Assembly: GCA_037113605.1 (NCBI GenBank)
Contig: CM073735.1
Coordinates: 13,686,001-13,750,000 of the forward strand
Source of the DNA: Calophaca sinica
Lineage: Eukaryota > Streptophyta > Magnoliopsida > Fabales > Fabaceae
Direction: 5' to 3'
Length of the DNA stretch: 64,000 nt
In this document: positions 12,101 to 22,604 of the stretch, piece after piece
Position numbering within the stretch: position 1 is the first letter of the stretch
How the letters are laid out: each line of letters opens with the position of its first letter
Position numbers and translations under genes: made by a program
Notes under the pieces: generated by a model
What the model was told of the DNA's origin: nothing
Seen by the model: the letters and a program-made list of their open reading frames with translations, nothing else
Databases searched by the model: none

Positions 12101-12344
12101 GAAATAGAGGGAAGGAAAAAGAAAAAGGAAGAAGGGAAGGAAAAAGATGAGGAAGAAGATGAAGGGGGGACGTAGATGGACAGAGAGAGGGCTGAGTGAG
12201 TGAATAAATTGGTATTTGTATTTTGAAATTTTGAATTAGGACATGAAGTGTCAATTTTAGCCTTAAGAGTGATGAAGTGCCAAAGATATAAGAGCTCTAT
12301 TTTTGTAAATGGACCAGCTTATTCTTCTCTAAAATTCAAGTAGA
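9110..12344 (-). mobile_element. Probable non-autonomous Helitron (-)
   Basis: Read on the minus strand, the segment starts TCTACTTGAATTTTAGAGAA after a host A (12345 side). It ends with an imperfect hairpin, ACCCGTGC-GAAT-GCACTGGT (about 9120-9139), then ATCTTA and CTAG at 9113-9110, followed by a host T. This fits the Helitron rules: 5' TC, 3' hairpin plus CTRR, insertion between A and T without target duplication. No Rep/helicase is visible. The interior is low-complexity, with several weak ORFs (for example 9990-10253 +) that I cannot assign. Confidence 0.55.
11355..11763. repeat. Two-copy tandem repeat, about 200 bp
   Basis: Segments starting near 11355 and 11580 repeat the same order of phrases: a CAAACTATA..TTTTTCAAACCCAATCA block, then GTATGAACCAACACACAAAACC, then ACTCAAGAATATACTTCAACT. 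The copies differ by point changes and small deletions. They lie inside the putative Helitron. Confidence 0.65.
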
Positions 12345-12599
12345 TTGCATGAAAATAGTACTAATACTAGTACTATTTTTGTTTGTTTTCCAACGTATCT
12401 GCATACTTTTAGTAATGTAATAAATCACATGGAGTGTTTCCCACCCTTACGCTATTTTGTTGCCATTAATACTTGGCCACCGTTTAGGCTCTGTCCCTGC
12501 CTCATTTTTATCCTCTGTTTCTAGTATATCTCGTCTGGTTTCTCTGCCACAGAACTCAGTTCTAAGTTTCTGTAATGAAAATTGTCCGCAATTTCTTTA

Positions 12600-12772
12600 G
12601 GCTATGTTTGGTAGCCAAGAAAGTGGGGGAAATAAAGTTTATTGATTAAAGTATAAAATTGTTTATGTGTCACACTATGATTAGTCTGTCACACTTACCC
12701 ATGCACACTTTTTACATTTTCCAAAAATCTTTCCCTTCCCCCCGCTTTCTTTCCTTAGAAACAAACATAGCC
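12600..12772. mobile_element. Tourist/Harbinger-like MITE
   Basis: A 173-bp element has terminal inverted repeats GGCTATGTTTGG..CAAACATAGCC. It is flanked by TTA at 12597-12599 and 12773-12775, the 3-bp TWA target typical of PIF/Harbinger. It has no coding capacity. Confidence 0.85.
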
Positions 12773-13030
12773 TTAATAAAGGATTAGGTAATGCCATAAT
12801 GAAAAGAAAAGTTCTACTTAGTACTTATCTAGCTCTATGCAAGTGCTTAGCATTGCATCCTATTAAACTGATCATGAATTATAAACATACCATAAATTTT
12901 TTTTTTGACGCAACCATATTATATTTTTATAATATTTATATGGAAATGGAATATCTGCTTAGATTTTTTGGATTTTTAGCACAAACCCATATGCACAACA
13001 AGCCTAGTCCGGGTAACATATTAGTTTAGC

Positions 13031-13309
13031 TTTTTTTTTTTTGGACAGGAAAAGTCTAATTCATTTCATTAATAATAAACATCTCAATACATGTAGGAAT
13101 ATCAAAAGATAATTGAGGATTAGCTCTATGAACAGCTGCCTTTGCTAAGCAATGAGCAGCCATATTAGCATGTCTCCCAATAAACTCTACACGAGAGTTT
13201 TTAAAAGACTCTGAGAGCATCTGTCTACACTCCTTGACAATAGAGCCAAACTCCGTCGTATCCTGTGATAAAGAGTTGATTCCATCTACAGGCGAGTTTC
13301 GAATCCCTC
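13031..13309 (-). mobile_element. 5'-truncated LINE inserted in the TRIM LTR
   Basis: A poly-T run (poly-A on the minus strand) starts at 13031, and the insert is flanked by the 10-bp duplication TTAGTTTAGC (13021-13030 and 13310-13319). The minus-strand frame ending at 13056 encodes the end of a LINE ORF2 RNase H-like domain, with VEFIGRHANMAAHCLAKAA and DIPTCIE. Codons upstream of 13309 belong to the host LTR, not to the LINE. Confidence 0.85.
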
Positions 13310-13644
13310 TTAGTTTAGCGCAGGTTAGTGTCTTTTTGTCCAAAAATGTCCACACACTTAGGACTAAGACACCCCAACTGATATAGGTTTAGTATTTTAG
13401 TTTTGGGTGACGTGGGACTTTGTTTCTGATTTTTCAACACCCAGTTCAAGTCCAAACAAACTTTGTTATTCTTTTTTGTTGTTGTCCCATTTGTGACTTG
13501 GGTAGTTGTCTATTTTTTTATTTTTTTTTCTGGGTTTGAACTCAAAGAGTCAGGTTGTTGGGCTTCTTCTACTCTCTTTTTTGAGTTAAAGGCCCAATTC
13601 ATATTATCCAATTTTTTAGTTGGATCGAGACTATTAAGCATTGA

Positions 13645-13656
13645 GCTCTGATACCA
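13645..13656 (-). promoter_or_regulatory. TRIM primer-binding site
   Basis: The minus strand reads TGGTATCAGAGC, complementary to the 3' end of initiator tRNA-Met, the usual primer of plant TRIM and copia elements. It was adjacent to the 5' LTR before the 13665-14551 element inserted at the junction. Confidence 0.85.
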
Positions 13657-13664
13657 TATTGGAT

Positions 13665-14551
13665 GGCCAATAATAAAGGCACCTCCACCTGTTGCGCACA
13701 CCCCCTAATTATGTCATTTGACCATAATATTCCTAAAAAATATCAAAACCCGCGAAGTTCTCGAAAATTCGAATTTTCAGTAAGGAAAAAAAATTTCTTT
13801 ACCGAAAATTTTGTGTAAAAAATACCGTAAATTTACGGTACACAAAAATAAAATTTTGTGTACTGTAAATTCAATTTACGGTATGCATTTTTTTTCAATT
13901 GGTAACACTCTGTCGTGCAGATCTCTAGCCCCAAATCAAAGTGAGTTTACTCCTCCGCCATTCGTCTTCGTCGCCAGCGTTTCTTATTTCTGAATCTGTA
14001 ACCTTTGGCGTCTCGTTTTTGTGCTGCTGCTGCGTTTTTTTTGCCTTTTGATGCAATCTGAAACATAAGATGCAAACCTCACAACCTGCTCCATTGTTGG
14101 TGCAGTCATAACTTCGACAGAGATTTTTACCAAATCAATTTTTCCAGATGAAATAGCATCATTCACAGCCACTTGATAGAAATTATCTTTTACTGTCTCT
14201 ACTCTGAGATCTATAATCGTTTTATATCCTTTATCCAGTAACCACTTTAGGCCTTCATCTGTTACCTGACCACTTGTACCGTAAATTCCGTAAATTGAAT
14301 TTACGGTACACAAAATTATTCTTAAATTTTATTCGTGTACTGTAAAGTACCAATTTACGGTATTTTTTTACAAAAAAAATAAAAAAATTCTTTACCGAAA
14401 ATTCGAATTTCCGGTAAAGAAATTTTTTTTCTTACCGGAAATTCGAATTTTCGGGAGCTTCACGGGTTTTGATATTTTTTAGGGACATTTTGGTCAAATG
14501 ACATAATTGGGGGGTGTGCGCAATAGGTGGGGGGTGTCTTTAGTATTGGCC
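13665..14551. mobile_element. Mutator-like element with captured NADK2 fragment
   Basis: Long terminal inverted repeats of about 200 bp begin GGCCAATAnTAAAGnCACC and contain GCGCACACCCCC and ATTATGTCATTTGACCA. Both arms continue into AAATTCGAATTTTC and TACCGTAAATT repeats. The target duplication TATTGGAT (13657-13664 and 14552-14559) is perfect. The interior carries a minus-strand fragment of a cellular gene, so this is a Pack-MULE type element. The 8-bp duplication would also fit hAT, but the long inverted repeats favour Mutator-like. Confidence 0.8.
14050..14280 (-). pseudogene. NADK2: Captured NAD kinase 2 (chloroplast type) fragment
   Basis: The minus-strand frame (13984-14313) contains GQVTDEGLKWLLDKGYKTII, DLRVETVKDNFYQVAV and PTMEQVVRFASYVSDC. 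I recognise this as the dual-specificity-phosphatase-like region upstream of the kinase domain in plant NADK2. Only about 75 residues are present; there is no kinase domain. The frame runs into the element's own repeats at both ends, giving unrelated first residues and a Lys/Arg-rich tail. It is a transduplicated fragment, not a functional enzyme. Confidence 0.8.
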
Positions 14552-14728
14552 TATTGGATTTATAGCACAGACCCCAATCCCGGTGAAATATAGTCCAGCT
14601 GGGCTAGTGTCATTTTGTCAAAAAAATGCCCAGACACGCTTAGGACTAAGATATACGTATACCCCGGCTTATATAGTTTATCACTCTTGGTTTTGGGCAA
14701 CGTGAGACTTTGTTTCCGTTTTTCAACA

Positions 14729-16070
14729 AGTATTTCCTAGAACAGACACTTGAAAAATGTATATTTATATCTTTTTTAATCCCTTTCTTTTTGCTTTTGG
14801 CAGGACTTAACGTGGTGGAAGGAAGGAGCCTGTTTTGTTGATTGTGAAGTTAATTTGTCCATCAAGTCAATTAAACCAGTCGTCGAACCTACCCTACTTC
14901 CATATACATGTCAAGTTTCTAAAACAAGGACCACCCTAGCAACAGACTCTATTGAATCCAACGCTCAATTTGAAGCCTTGTGTTCCGCTTGGTAATTATT
15001 TTTGTCATAGAAAACGCAGAAAGGAACCTTTAGTAGATATGGTTAAGTTCTATACGCAGTTTCTCTTCATATATTATTTGCAATCGGTACAACTCACTAC
15101 TGTTTTAAGCATTTAACTTTACAATAATGTGTGAGAGTAAAATTCTTTTTGTTTAACTAATACAGATAATGTTTGATCTTACATATACTAATTCATGTCA
15201 CTTTCTAAGAGTAAGAAATACTGATCTAATTAGATCTCATTGCAAATAATTTAGGTCTAGCCTTTGCTTATAGTGCATATAATTAATTAATGCAATATTC
15301 CATTTTTTTCTCTTTTGGGTGGGGGGAGGGGGTTGGAGACCGATTTGATGCATTCTCCCACATTCCACAATATAGAAATTTATGTGACATAGTATTATTG
15401 GAAATGGTTCTTGGCTAGGACGAAATCGAGTCAATGTCTTCTCTATGAATGGATTGTTGTTTCTCTTCCTATGGTTTTGTTAGACTTTTCTGTTATTATA
15501 TGTTATTAGTTTATCTATTTATTTGGGTTGGAATACCGCTTATAGTCCATTCTCAATGTATTTTTTCTTTGTCATTTCAAAAGAAAAAGGAAATTCATCG
15601 GACACTTATTCTATTTTTTTTATCTCTTAACTTAATCGCAAGATATCTCTTTATATATTGTTCCGATCAAATCCATGGTAGGGATGAAAAGTGAAACAGT
15701 TGAATTTTAAGGCCAAAATATTAAAAGTAGAGTAAAAGAAATCAATCAAAATATTATATATAACTGGGGAATTAAAATTGCAAATTTTACATTAATTTTT
15801 GGTTATTTTTGTTCATATAAAACATGAAAACTTAATTTTGAACATGTCTGAAAAATTTATTATTTTGATAACCTACATATATAAGATAACATGACATGCA
15901 AGATCAGACTGCCATGCATATATATTGCTTTCACCGTCTTCTCAATTCCTTTTGCGCATTTGTGTTTGATAAACATCTTTTAATTTGGAGGCCGCTTCTT
16001 AATTATACCTGGGAAAAAAAAAAGATTGTGCATGGTTAGGGATTTATTTTTTTCCTAGAGAATAATAATC
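14729..16070. other. Intergenic DNA, nothing recognised
   Basis: I see no gene, RNA or clear element boundary. The ORF at 15449-15694 is hydrophobic low-complexity sequence in AT-rich DNA and has no family features. Confidence 0.4.
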
Positions 16071-16072
16071 AC

Positions 16073-16300
16073 TTTTTTTTTGGATAGGCAAAAGGAAATT
16101 TTGTTTCTCATTAATAAGCAGCACAAGGAGTGCCACTGATAATACAAAGATCAGTACATATTGGGGGTCAATTCCCTTCTTATCAGTACATAAATACTCC
16201 CTGGCTGTTTCAAAAAAAAAAAAAAAATACTCCCTGGCCATACATAAAATTCCAATCCCCAAAACCCCTGCACCTGTCAATCAATTGCTATTCTTTCAGG
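16073..16300 (-). mobile_element. LINE 3'-end fragment with a micro-insertion
   Basis: A T-run followed by GGATAGGCAAAAGGAAATTT and CATTAATAAG..AGCACAAGGAGTGC resembles the reversed 3' end of plant L1-type LINEs, as at 40.31 kb. Within it, AAATACTCCCTGGC is duplicated (16192-16205 and about 16225-16238) around a roughly 19-bp TGTTTC-poly(A) insert. Confidence 0.5.
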
Positions 16301-17190
16301 GATAAGAACAAAACGAATACAAGGGGATTAATGCACTTTTTTTTATCTTTCAAGAAGCTATAAAAACAAAACGATTAATTATTTATTCACAATAAACTGA
16401 TATGATTGTGATGATGGAAGTAAAACGAAAGCAAAAAAAAAAAAATGAAAGAAAGAGAGAAGTCAAAATTAACAATGTATCAAGAAAAACATCAAATAAT
16501 GATGAGATTTCTCCATTATTTTTTTCTCTTTCATTCTCAATCAATAAACAAACCCTACACAACTGGCATCATTCTGATGCCAATTTGATTTGAACAACTG
16601 TTATATTGACCAAAATATGTGTAATTTTACAAGATCTTTATTATCCCACATGTTTTAATTATTATTATTATTATTATCAGGAGGCCCTAACGCCATTAAG
16701 CTACTTCATATTCGACACGTTGATCTATAGTTACTCTCTTATCTAGGTGGTTGGTGCATATGCACCCCAAACAACAAAATAAACCATATTTCTTGACAGT
16801 GTGAACAATAGGTATTTTCAGAAACTTTAATCAATTAGTACTCATGAGTTTTTTTTTTTGTTTTTTTTTAGTAGTAAGTTGACTGAGTATAACATCAAAA
16901 TTCATCAATCAATTAGAGTTAGAGCTAATTATAACTGTGAGAAAAGGTGCTGGTCAGCATGCTAATTAAGAACTAATTAATTAAGAAGATTCTATTTAAG
17001 AACAGTTAATCTGGAAAACGCAGATACCTGTGAAATATATGTATCAGATTTGATGTATTATTGGCTGATAGTGAAGCCCCCAAGTTGCTATTCTAGGGTT
17101 AGTCCAACCATAAAAAGGGAAAGCAAAGAAAGAAATAATTAAACAAAAAAAAAAAAAAACAGGTATATAAGTGAAAGGGGTAAAGAGAGG
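16301..17190. other. Region downstream of MIR156
   Basis: No ORF with family features is present. Because MIR156 is transcribed leftwards, this is where the 3' part of its primary transcript would lie. I cannot place a polyadenylation site with confidence. Confidence 0.35.
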
Positions 17191-17204
17191 GAGTGGGAGA
17201 GAGA

Positions 17205-17310
17205 TGGTGGTGGGGTGACAGATAGAGAGTGAGCACACATAGCTTCAAGCATGAAACATCATCGTGCAAGAAAGTACCATGTGTGCTCACTCTCTTCTGT
17301 CACCACCCTT
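17205..17310 (-). ncRNA. MIR156: MIR156 precursor hairpin (-)
   Basis: The minus strand folds into a long stem. The 5' arm holds the exact miR156 sequence TGACAGAAGAGAGTGAGCAC (17302-17283). The 3' arm holds its star region, GCTCACTCTCTATCTGTCAC. The arms pair continuously from GGUGACAGA through GAGCACACAU, with one extra A bulged in the star arm, and are separated by a loop region of about 40 nt. The plus-strand hairpin would instead carry an altered 5' arm, which fixes the orientation. miR156 targets SPL transcription factors and controls the juvenile-to-adult transition; that role is family knowledge. Confidence 0.95.
17283..17302 (-). ncRNA. MIR156: Mature miR156 (20 nt)
   Basis: This is an exact match to the canonical 20-nt miR156, on the 5' arm of the hairpin and starting with U as expected for AGO1 loading. 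Confidence 0.95.
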
Positions 17311-17494
17311 ACCCTTAATCTCCATAGAATTGATGAAATTTGCTATGTATCCTCTTGTTAAACCTGCAGTATTTTGGATGAGTTGGATCAGACTAAGCCA
17401 ACCCTAATTTCTGGACAAAGAAAGCCCTTGTTTCCTCTATATGGAACACAGAACAAATTTGAGATGTGTGAAGAGGTGAAGGGAGATGGAGGGG

Positions 17495-17503
17495 TTTATA
17501 TAG
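17495..17503 (-). promoter_or_regulatory. Probable TATA box of MIR156
   Basis: The minus strand reads GGGCCC-CTATATAAA-CCCC. A canonical plant TATA box here predicts transcription starting near 17465, about 165 nt before the mature miRNA. The adjacent GGGCCC resembles TCP-type elements. The assignment rests on position and consensus only. Confidence 0.6.
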
Positions 17504-17895
17504 GGCCCGAAAGAGAATTTGAATGCATCACGTATGGAAGGAATAAATGTGGCCTGGTTTATCTTTCACTGGCCATTACTAATATTCTAAATATTTTACA
17601 GAGAAAAAGAGAAAGCATATATAAAAAACAAGTGTAGAAAAACTTTATCTTTATCGATCATCTCTCCACCATATGCAACTAACCCAACTGCAAACTCATT
17701 TATTCATTGTTATTACCAATACATCTAGTGATTCTCAATCTGTTAACACCCCCCCCCCCAAAAAAATATATCTTTTTCATTCAACATCCTTTAATGAATT
17801 CAGATTTAATTTGTTGCATTCAAAAGTTGACATAGGCATTGCAATAAATAAAATATGACAGACGTTGGATCAAGAATGAACAACTCACGTTCGAA

Positions 17896-18070
17896 ATCCC
17901 AAAGGGATTGGTCTAGTGGAGCATCACAGAGTCTCGCAGGTTCGAATCCCCATTAGTCTCTCTTGGGACGAGGTAATGTAAATTCTTTTATAAGTGATCT
18001 TAGAGCCCGAAAGAATTCCATATCTTGGATTAGGGCATCATACCCTCACCCTAAATTTTCATTATAAAAA
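17896..18070 (+). mobile_element. tRNA-derived SINE (+)
   Basis: A pol III A box (TGGTCTAGTGG) and B box (GGTTCGAATCC) are spaced as in tRNA-derived SINEs, followed by an unrelated body. Flanks are AACTCACGTTCGAA (17882-17895) and AACTCACATTCCAA (18071-18084), an imperfect 14-bp target duplication. Confidence 0.8.
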
Positions 18071-18689
18071 AACTCACATTCCAACCTCAACAAATTAGAC
18101 TCAAACAAAAACTTGAAATGAGTCGTTTGATCTTTATTCAACAGTTTTGACTTATTGATTGTAGTGATCGCATCATTTTTTGACCGTAGCAAAAGTATGA
18201 ATTTATCCTTTGATTAGAAAAATCTTTTGTTTTATATCATTTATAACCTATTGTCGTTAAAGTCACTCACTCAGCTATAATTTTAATTTTTTTTTTCAAA
18301 ACCCGCCCAAATTAGCTATTTGGAATGAGTGAGTCCACCAAAATATTTTTATGACTTAGGCTCTTCAGACCCGTTATGGGACTAATCCCCAATTCGACTA
18401 ATTGACCAATATTTTACCCTTATTTTTGTCTCACAATGAGGTGACTAGCTCCACAAGGTTTGAAACCCACTCAACTATAAGTTTAAGAGTCCTACTAATG
18501 AGTAACCAATAGGCATTTGTTCATAAGTATCACAGAAATACTAGATTTTTTTAAGATACAGAAATACTAGTTAGCATTTATCTATTGGCAAATACTTACA
18601 AATATAACCCTTGGAACATTTGTAATGGATTTTAAAACAAAGTTATTAAATTACAAGTAAATCTTTAAAAATTTTCAATACATGTTAAT

Positions 18690-19170
18690 TATATATGCTT
18701 TAGTGCTGCTGTTTTTGTTTTCAACATTGTGAAACTCTTAAGCACCTTTTCTTCACATGTGATTTTTCTTATTGCATCTTGTCTGCTGTTTCATTTTGGT
18801 TGGGATTTGATTATGCCTTTCACTCTGATGGCATACATCACTTCTTACAACATGGTAATATTTTTAGGGGGAGACACACTCATAGAGTAAAGCATCTCAT
18901 TTGGTGTGCAACAGTATGGGTCCTATATGGCAATAAGATCATGTTTCAGGGGACGGTGGTCGAATATAGCGTTGTGCTTGCACAAATAAAACTAGTATCC
19001 TAGAGATGGTTCATTTGTAAAGAAGATAAATCTACTCTTGGTTTTTTTTGCTTGGTGCTCGAATCCTATGGACTGTATTAATTTCCTGAAATAGGGGTTG
19101 TTGGCACTCTGTATAATAAATTAGAGTATCCCTTATACTCCCTTAATTATATTTGCTTATAAAAAAATAT
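18690..19170 (+). pseudogene. LINE ORF2 C-terminal remnant
   Basis: The translation contains ETLKHLFFTCDFSY, WLGFDYAFHSDGIHHFLQHG, LIWCATVWVLYGNKIMFQG and VVLAQIKLVS..RWFICKE. This is the zf-RVT tail of plant L1 LINE reverse transcriptases. Stops interrupt the frame and no RT core precedes it. A short tail region ends near 19170. Confidence 0.75.
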
Positions 19171-21380
19171 ATATACTTTTTATTAATTTTTTTTTAATTT
19201 TATCCCGAACTGAAGTCTCCCGGCATCATAGTCCATCCAAGCTATTAACTGTGCCTAGTGTGATATGACATGCAATTGAAGCAGTAGCTAATTAAAACAA
19301 TTAGTTGTTCAGGATCTGATTCGCACTAGAGTGCATGCTTATGATGGTGTTCAGCATGGTGCTTGCATAGATGTTCTAACTTCCGGGTCTAAGATTTTTT
19401 TTAGCAATCATATCCTCTCGACTAGAATAGAAGCAAAAATAACTAAATTTGTGTTAATTAAGAATATTAGTTAATTTTATTTAATTTTTTGATGTAATAA
19501 AAAAACTTATTACATTATCTAAATTGCTTTTTTCCTTCGTTTAATTTTCTATGGGAATTTGTTTCATGAGAACAAAAGGAGTTATTAGAAAAATAAAAAT
19601 TAAATTAATTGAAGTGTATTTTGGGAATTGTATCATTAAAAAGAGCGAAATTAGTTAAGATTTGTTACTACTTATATTTTGGATCACAAAACATGAGTGT
19701 TTTATCGCATATATCCAAAACCAGAATAGTATGTGATGAAGCAATTTTATCTGGATTTATAAACTCTTCAGTCAATAGCAGAACTTGGTTTAACAAAAGA
19801 ACAATAACAATATTTTAAGTTTTTCCCCCTACTAGGTGAATTAAACAACGTAATATCCTATCGTAAATTATGTGTCTTGCATAATTTAAAAAAAAATTCA
19901 TTCATCACTTTGTTTGATAACAATAATTTCTATCTATTTTTTTAAATGTGAGAAAGCCAATGAGATAGAAGGTTCTTGTTCTAAGATATCGTGTCGAAAA
20001 CTAAATAAATGTAGTATTATATATCAATTATTATCATATTAAAGGAATATCCATTGTGCCCTTGGTTTTTTTTTTTTTTTGGTGAGATGTGCCCTTGTTT
20101 TTAACTCACATATAATATAATATGCTGCAGATCGAATTGAAGCCCGAATGGAACTATAATGGCAGGTCCCCCTCCTTTAATAAAAGAGGGAACGGAGAAA
20201 AAGGAAGGAATTGTATTGTATTGAAGAGCTAATTGGCCGGTTAGTGCTCAGCACACCTCACACACACAGAAAGGCCAATCAAAGATCTAATGCGCCGCTA
20301 AAGCAGTTTAAAGTATATATGCTTTTATGCTTTATTTTAGTTCAAACATTCTTGATGCAAAGTAAATCATTTTTTTTTGTTGGATAAATGATGCAAAGTA
20401 AATCATTAACATTAATGTTCGAACAATTGCATTGCAGCAAGTGCGTGTTGGCACGTTATGTCTTTGACTCCGGGCCACATTGAGTATTTGATATTAAATT
20501 GAATTGTATATTAAACCACTCCGATTAGTTCAGCTGTTCTTTTGCAATACTATATGGATGCATCGCACATACAACCTCATATGATTCGAGGAAGTTAAAC
20601 CCATTTTCTAAAACGTTAATATGAAATAAGTCTTTAAGTAGGCTAACAGGCTATATCAGACTTTTAAAAAGGTCAGGTCTAGCTTTCAAAAAAACTTATG
20701 AGAGGTAGTATGCCAGATTTGAGCCTTAAAATTTTTTACCAGACCAGGCTTGGGCATTGAAAAGCCTAGCTCGGCTCAACCCATTCTCACATTTTTTCTG
20801 CAAAAAAGCTATTTTCTCACAAAAAACTTAACTACTATGCTCCAAAAACTTAACTACACTAAATTTCTATTTTTCTTTGCCACTCGTACTTAACACGAAT
20901 TCTCTTAACTGATTATCAATTATTAATTACATACACAGATCCGACAAGACAAGGCTGTTTCACACCTCATGGGCATGAAATACAAATCCTTGTGGTCATT
21001 GCTACATATGAGCCTGATGCTATATATTCAAACAAGTACTATACATCAGAAATCTACTATATATATTGTATTTATAATGATGATATGAGGTGGGGGTATC
21101 ACATGATGGTAATGAAATAGGTTTCCCTATAAGGAAAGACAGGGTTTATAAGGTTTCTAGAATTTAACCCTTTTTGGAGTGGAGAGGATGGATAATGTTA
21201 GATGCTCGTTAATTCCAGGTGTTTCCATATATGGGAGAATGAGAAACCAAATGTATGTGGACAAGGAAAGCCCACTTGTATCTTCATGAATAAAAAATTA
21301 TGAGAAGCATCTTCGTCTATATATCGTGGACAACTCTTCTCTTTTACTTTTTGAGTGTAAATGTAAAGAAATGAAATAAG
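19171..21380. other. Intergenic DNA
   Basis: No gene is recognised. At 20620-20790 there is a degraded repeat rich in AGGCTTGGGC/AAAAGCC words, similar in style to 50.46-50.62 kb. The 69-codon ORF at 19609 has no family features. Confidence 0.4.
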
Positions 21381-21384
21381 TCTA

Positions 21385-21740
21385 TGTTTGGTTACGCGGC
21401 CAAACCCTCAAGAATTACTTTTGGAGTGGTCAACCGTGATTTAACTACAAATTAGTCATATTTGACTTTTCTTCCCAAAATTGATTTCGACCCCAAAATC
21501 AATTCTATCCAAAAGTTAAGATTTGTAGCTTTTGCGATGACTTGGAATCAATTCTCAAATTTTACACACCTAAAAACAATTTTGACCAAACTATTCAAAT
21601 ATAAATTGATAAAAATCATTTTTATCGTGAATGTATCTAAATATAAATCACGTTACGTTCAACTCACTTTTAACCAAAATCAATTTTACAAAATCAATTC
21701 TGTCAAAATCAATTTTCGTCACCATAAAACCAAACACACG
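21385..21740. mobile_element. MITE with CAAAATCAATTTT-rich body
   Basis: Ends are TATGTTTGGTTACG and CCATAAAACCAAACACACG, approximately inverted. The body repeats AAAATCAATTTT/C words. This looks like a common legume non-autonomous DNA element. The 160-codon ORF at 21462-21944 is an artefact of this repeat. Confidence 0.6.
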
Positions 21741-22604
21741 TTTGTACTGGCACGTTCTACATTGATCCTCTCAGATACACTACCAATATCACTTTCGGCA
21801 GGCAAACTAAAAGGGGGTATGTCCATGACCACATACGCACACCCAAATTACTTTTTTTTTTTTTTGACAAGAACACACACACAAATTATTGTTACTACAA
21901 TCTTCCAAGGCTACTTAATTAATACTATTAACCATGCTAATTAAAAAAGAAAGCCATGCCATGAGATTATCTGGATCAACAATTTCTACATAGTTTATTT
22001 TTTTATGTACACATAAATATAATTTTTTTTTCATTATGTTTGTTTTAATTGGCCTTCATTGCACACATATTTTCAATTAATTCTACATTGTGTGGTTGGG
22101 GTTAATTATATATCTTAGCGGTGGTTTAATTTACTCAAGTGGGCGATTGATTCCAATAATAGTAGTGGGGCTGGAATTGACTCGGAATAGAGAGTAATTA
22201 ACCCTAATCCTGCACAACAGGGCACGTCCTTTGGAATTCGATACTCACTAGGAAGCTACACAAACACCAGACTCCATTGTGTTGGGAAGTGGCCAACAAA
22301 ACCAGTCAGTCAGTCAAAGACAGGTGCAGCCATTGCAATTGCATGCTTTATCAGAAATGAATGGGGTCAAATCCTTTTAAATTTTTTATTTAGTTAATTT
22401 TAGTTGTGATCAGAGAAAGATACTAGTGTGGGGTTGGAGTTGGAGGCGTTGCCAACTCAGGGGCAAACAAACAAGCATGCATGTGACCAGAATTTGGAGC
22501 CATGTGCTTCAATCACACATTTCGCATCTTTTGCTGGTGTGAACTCTGCACGCCGATATATATATTGGCCGACTGTGGCGGTGTAGCAATATCTCCACCT
22601 CTGC

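Larger units (their letters stand above)
12966..14728 (-). mobile_element. TRIM retrotransposon (-) with two nested insertions
   Basis: On the minus strand an LTR of about 177 bp (14728 down to 14552) starts TGTTGAAAAACGG. It is followed, once the nested element is removed, by the primer-binding site TGGTATCAGAGC (13656-13645), only about 205 bp of non-coding interior, and a second LTR (13439 down to 12966) starting TGTTGAAAAATCAG. With both insertions removed the element is about 570 bp, the size and layout of a TRIM. A clear 5-bp target duplication was not found (AGATT versus AGTAT). Confidence 0.8.

Noticed and set aside
11931..12254. 107-codon minus-strand ORF
   Set aside because: Pyrimidine-rich low-complexity leader inside the putative Helitron; Ser/Phe/Pro runs only.
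17211..17240. miR156/157-like sequence on the plus strand
   Set aside because: The plus-strand copy has an extra T (TGACAGATAGAGAGTGAGCA); the exact mature sequence is on the minus strand, so this is the star arm.
17374..17637. 87-codon plus-strand ORF next to MIR156
   Set aside because: It overlaps the minus-strand promoter region of MIR156, has no family features, and is best explained by chance.
21462..21944. 160-codon plus-strand ORF
   Set aside because: It is a translation of a MITE made of AAAATCAATTTT repeats, and no domain is visible.
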